DNA from: Paenibacillus kobensis NBRC 15729
GTDB taxonomy: Bacteria; Bacillota; Bacilli; Paenibacillales; Paenibacillaceae
Assembly (NCBI RefSeq): GCF_004000825.1
Contig: NZ_BILZ01000022.1
Coordinates: forward strand, 23,783-87,782
Direction: 5' to 3'
Length of the DNA: 64,000 bases
The position numbers and the translations under genes were made by a program. Below the pieces are notes generated by a model, which saw only the letters and a list, made by a program, of their open reading frames with translations, did not search any database and had not been told where the DNA came from. This document shows, piece by piece, positions 62,193-64,000 of this stretch (positions are counted from its first letter, which is position 1; every line of letters begins with the position of its first letter).

Positions 62193-63584
62193 ATGAACGT
62201 TTCTAAGAAGGTATGGGCGGGTCTGCCGCTTGTACTGGCGTTATTGGTTCAAGGTTGTGCGAACGGTGACAAAGCGGCGTATTCGATGAAAGAAGAGGAA
62301 ACCGGGACGCTGAAGGTTATGTTTCATAGCGATTCTTATTTCTATCAGCAGTATGGCAATTTGTTCAATGCGAAGTTTCCGAATATCGAGCTTCAAGTGG
62401 TAAATATGCAGGATCTGTATAAAGAAGGCGTCACCGATTATAAGAAGGCGTTAGAAGACTTGATTGAGAAAGAGAATCCGGACGTCCTTATGCTCAACTT
62501 AGATCAATATACGAAGTATGCAGAAGAGAATAAGCTGTTAGATTTGGAGCCGATGCTGCAAGAGGAGGACTTCAAGAGTGCCGATATATGGCCAGGCTCG
62601 CTTAAGCTGCTGAGGGAGAAGGGCGGCGGTAAGCTGTTCGGATTATCTCCGGATTTCTATAGCCAGGGATTGTACTATAACAAAGACTTGTTCGATAAGT
62701 ACGGCGTGCCTGTGCCGACGAAAAGCTTGAGCTGGCAGGAGGTCATCGAGCTGGCCAAGCGGTTCCCGACGGACGGCAGCAAAGAAGACCGCGTTTACGG
62801 ACTAGCCATGAACTATGGATCGAGCATATTCCAATTGGGATCGGCGATCGGGGGAACGACCGGCTTGCAGTTCATTGATGGGCAAGGGTCGAAGGTGACG
62901 ATTCAGTCGGACGGGTGGAAGAAAGCTTTTGGGCTGGCTGTTGATGCTCTGAAGTCAGGTGCTCTCTATGTGCCGGGCCAGCAGGATCCTAGTTCGCAAA
63001 GCTATGTCAGCTACATGAGTAATGATGTGTTCTTCACCGGCAAGGCGGCAATGACGTTGAATGGCTCTTATTATGTGAATCAGCTTCAAGATGGGGCCAC
63101 GTATGACCAGTCGTTCAAGCCTTTCAAATGGGGAGTGCTCACCGAGCCGGTCGACCCGGCTAATCCAGATCTGGGTACGTCGCTATCCCTTTCGGAAATC
63201 TTCGCGATTAATGCCAAGTCAACGAATACGAAAGCGGCGTGGCAGCTGGTCAAGAGCATCAACAGCGATCAGGTAGCGAAGCTGAATTCTCGTACGAGCA
63301 ATTCCGGCGGGTTGATGAGCCGCGTTGCATACAATAAGGCTAAGGACGGCACAAGTCTGGACGCTTTCTATTCGCTTCAGCCAAGAGAGCAGTTAATGGA
63401 TTGGGCTAATGTTCCGAATACCTTCTTCGAACAGTTCAACCAACTGGCAGAAGTGGAGCTGCAGTCGGTAAGCTCGGACAACAAGACGATAGACGAGGCG
63501 CTCGCTGTCATGCAGAGTTCCGGGCAGGCAACACTCGAGAAGGCGCGCAAGGACGAGGAAGAAGCGAAAGCGAAGAAGCAGTAA
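62193..63584 (+). CDS. Extracellular solute-binding lipoprotein (family 1, sugar type)
   Basis: 463 residues. Lipobox LLVQGCANG, then a family 1 binding-protein fold: GTLKVMFHSDSYFYQQYG, NPDVLMLNLDQYTKYAE, LYYNKDLFDKYGVPVP and the late MTLNGSYYVNQL (normally the membrane-facing lobe). Ends in a charged Lys/Glu tail (ARKDEEEAKAKKQ). Captures a solute for an ABC importer, but no permease or ATPase genes follow: the gene ends in a terminator. AGGGGG before the ATG. Substrate unknown; the xylan setting suggests an oligosaccharide. Confidence 0.9.
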   Translation: MNVSKKVWAGLPLVLALLVQGCANGDKAAYSMKEEETGTLKVMFHSDSYFYQQYGNLFNAKFPNIELQVVNMQDLYKEGVTDYKKALEDLIEKENPDVLMLNLDQYTKYAEENKLLDLEPMLQEEDFKSADIWPGSLKLLREKGGGKLFGLSPDFYSQGLYYNKDLFDKYGVPVPTKSLSWQEVIELAKRFPTDGSKEDRVYGLAMNYGSSIFQLGSAIGGTTGLQFIDGQGSKVTIQSDGWKKAFGLAVDALKSGALYVPGQQDPSSQSYVSYMSNDVFFTGKAAMTLNGSYYVNQLQDGATYDQSFKPFKWGVLTEPVDPANPDLGTSLSLSEIFAINAKSTNTKAAWQLVKSINSDQVAKLNSRTSNSGGLMSRVAYNKAKDGTSLDAFYSLQPREQLMDWANVPNTFFEQFNQLAEVELQSVSSDNKTIDEALAVMQSSGQATLEKARKDEEEAKAKKQ

Positions 63585-63606
63585 TAGGCGGTATTCTAGG
63601 TATTTT

Positions 63607-63647
63607 AAAGGCATTACAACTTCCTGAGGACGTTGGAATGCCTTTTT
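63607..63647 (+). terminator. Terminator of the lipoprotein gene
   Basis: AAAGGCATT.CAAC-TTCCTGAGGAC-GTTG.AATGCCTTTTT. Confidence 0.85.
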
Positions 63648-63768
63648 CTGCTGATTAATTCAGAATGCCCCGTTCTTGAAAAATGCGCCAATCCTACTTC
63701 AAAACATTCGTTCGTCATCTTCTCATCGCTCCCATTAAAAAGTAATTTCATTGGAAAATGTTAAGCTA

Positions 63769-63782
63769 TAGAGCGCACTCTA
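63769..63782 (+). promoter_or_regulatory. MerR-type operator TAGAGCGCACTCTA
   Basis: Near-perfect 14-base palindrome (12 of 14 symmetric) of the AGAGYGCRCTCT type seen in the promoter spacers of MerR-family genes. Lies 36 bases before the start of the broken MerR gene. Confidence 0.6.
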
Positions 63783-63817
63783 GAGCAATCACTATTTTCA
63801 TGTGTTACGATAAGCTC

Positions 63818-63965
63818 ATGGAGAGAACACTTACGATTCAACAAATCGCCGGTGCATAGAGACAAAGTCACGCAGCAGATCAGCGCATTGACGCAGAATA
63901 TGAATAAGATCGAGGAGAAGATTGATCTCTACAAGATCATGGAAGAAGAAACAGAAAAGGAATAG
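63818..63965 (+). pseudogene. MerR-family regulator gene with the middle deleted
   Basis: ATG 63818 opens MERTLTIQQIAGA, the first residues of a MerR helix-turn-helix, then meets TAG at 63857-63859. In another frame, from about 63855 to TAG 63963-63965, HRDKVTQQISALTQNMNKIE then EKIDLYKIMEEETEKE is the typical C-terminal coiled coil of a MerR protein. Start and end are joined within a few bases, so roughly 75-80 residues of helix-turn-helix and linker are missing. The gene must be dead as a regulator. The last 35 bases of the window show nothing further. Confidence 0.7.
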
Positions 63966-64000
63966 CTGGCTTTCTCGCGGGCCGTCGATATGCCTTTTAT

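Noticed and set aside
1..64000. tRNA, rRNA, riboswitch, intact insertion sequence or prophage
   Set aside because: None seen by eye on either strand; weak cases would need a covariance-model search.

Overview
The window looks like a chromosomal segment of a moderately high-GC, low-copy Firmicute of the Paenibacillus/Cohnella type. The grounds are a Bacillus-style pur operon order, strong AGGAGG ribosome-binding sites with frequent GTG/TTG starts, sigma-A promoters, CcpA-like cre sites, S-layer-anchored exoenzymes, a YerC/YerB/DgkB/RlmD gene set and large plant-polysaccharide hydrolases. Genus is an inference from gene content only.

Layout. 1-9.4 kb: purQ(partial)-L-F-M-N, then a 530-bp gap holding a 51-bp tandem repeat array, then purH-purD and a strong terminator. 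9.7-22.3 kb: a self-contained accessory block. It starts with a clear promoter and MarR-like operators, then an AhpD-type peroxidase, a 33-aa Cys-Val-Cys membrane peptide, a MerE-like thiophilic-metal membrane protein and a 14-TM exporter. Next come seven tightly packed genes: LuxE-like acyl-protein synthetase, IscU-like scaffold, cysteine desulfurase, acyl carrier protein, fatty-acyl-AMP ligase, an ACP-KS-AT(degenerate) polyketide synthase and a flavin monooxygenase. It ends with a MarR regulator that has a single N-terminal cysteine. I read this as an undescribed sulfur-handling acyl/polyketide pathway with its own export and thiol/redox control; it is the most interesting part of the window.

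22.4-28.5 kb: an alpha/beta hydrolase, a yerB-like lipoprotein gene broken by an in-frame stop, a PhoU-like (DUF47)/PiT phosphate transport pair behind a probable Pho box, and a cardiolipin synthase. 28.5-34.7 kb: a 1878-residue cell-wall-anchored amylopullulanase behind cre-like sites. 34.8-37.4 kb: a remarkable surface protein with a collagen-like stalk, 26 perfectly phased 14-residue HAEG repeats and a C-terminal Peptidase_G2-type self-cleaving domain. 37.5-46.5 kb: a two-component system, an SLH protein, YqfQ-like, YerC, a CbiX/SirB chelatase, DgkB and RlmD.

46.5-55 kb: a patchy, in part visibly A+T-richer accessory stretch with a GrpB-family gene, remnants of a recombinase-like and an AraR/LacI-like gene, a multidomain secreted esterase, a divergent EamA/LysR pair and a glycosyltransferase carrying an ILEI-type domain in permuted order. 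55-63.6 kb: AI-2E transporter, then a xylan-related set (GH43, cupin, GH115) and an orphan sugar-type solute-binding lipoprotein. The window ends in a MerR-family gene that has lost its middle but kept its operator. I saw no rRNA, tRNA, CRISPR array, intact insertion sequence or prophage.
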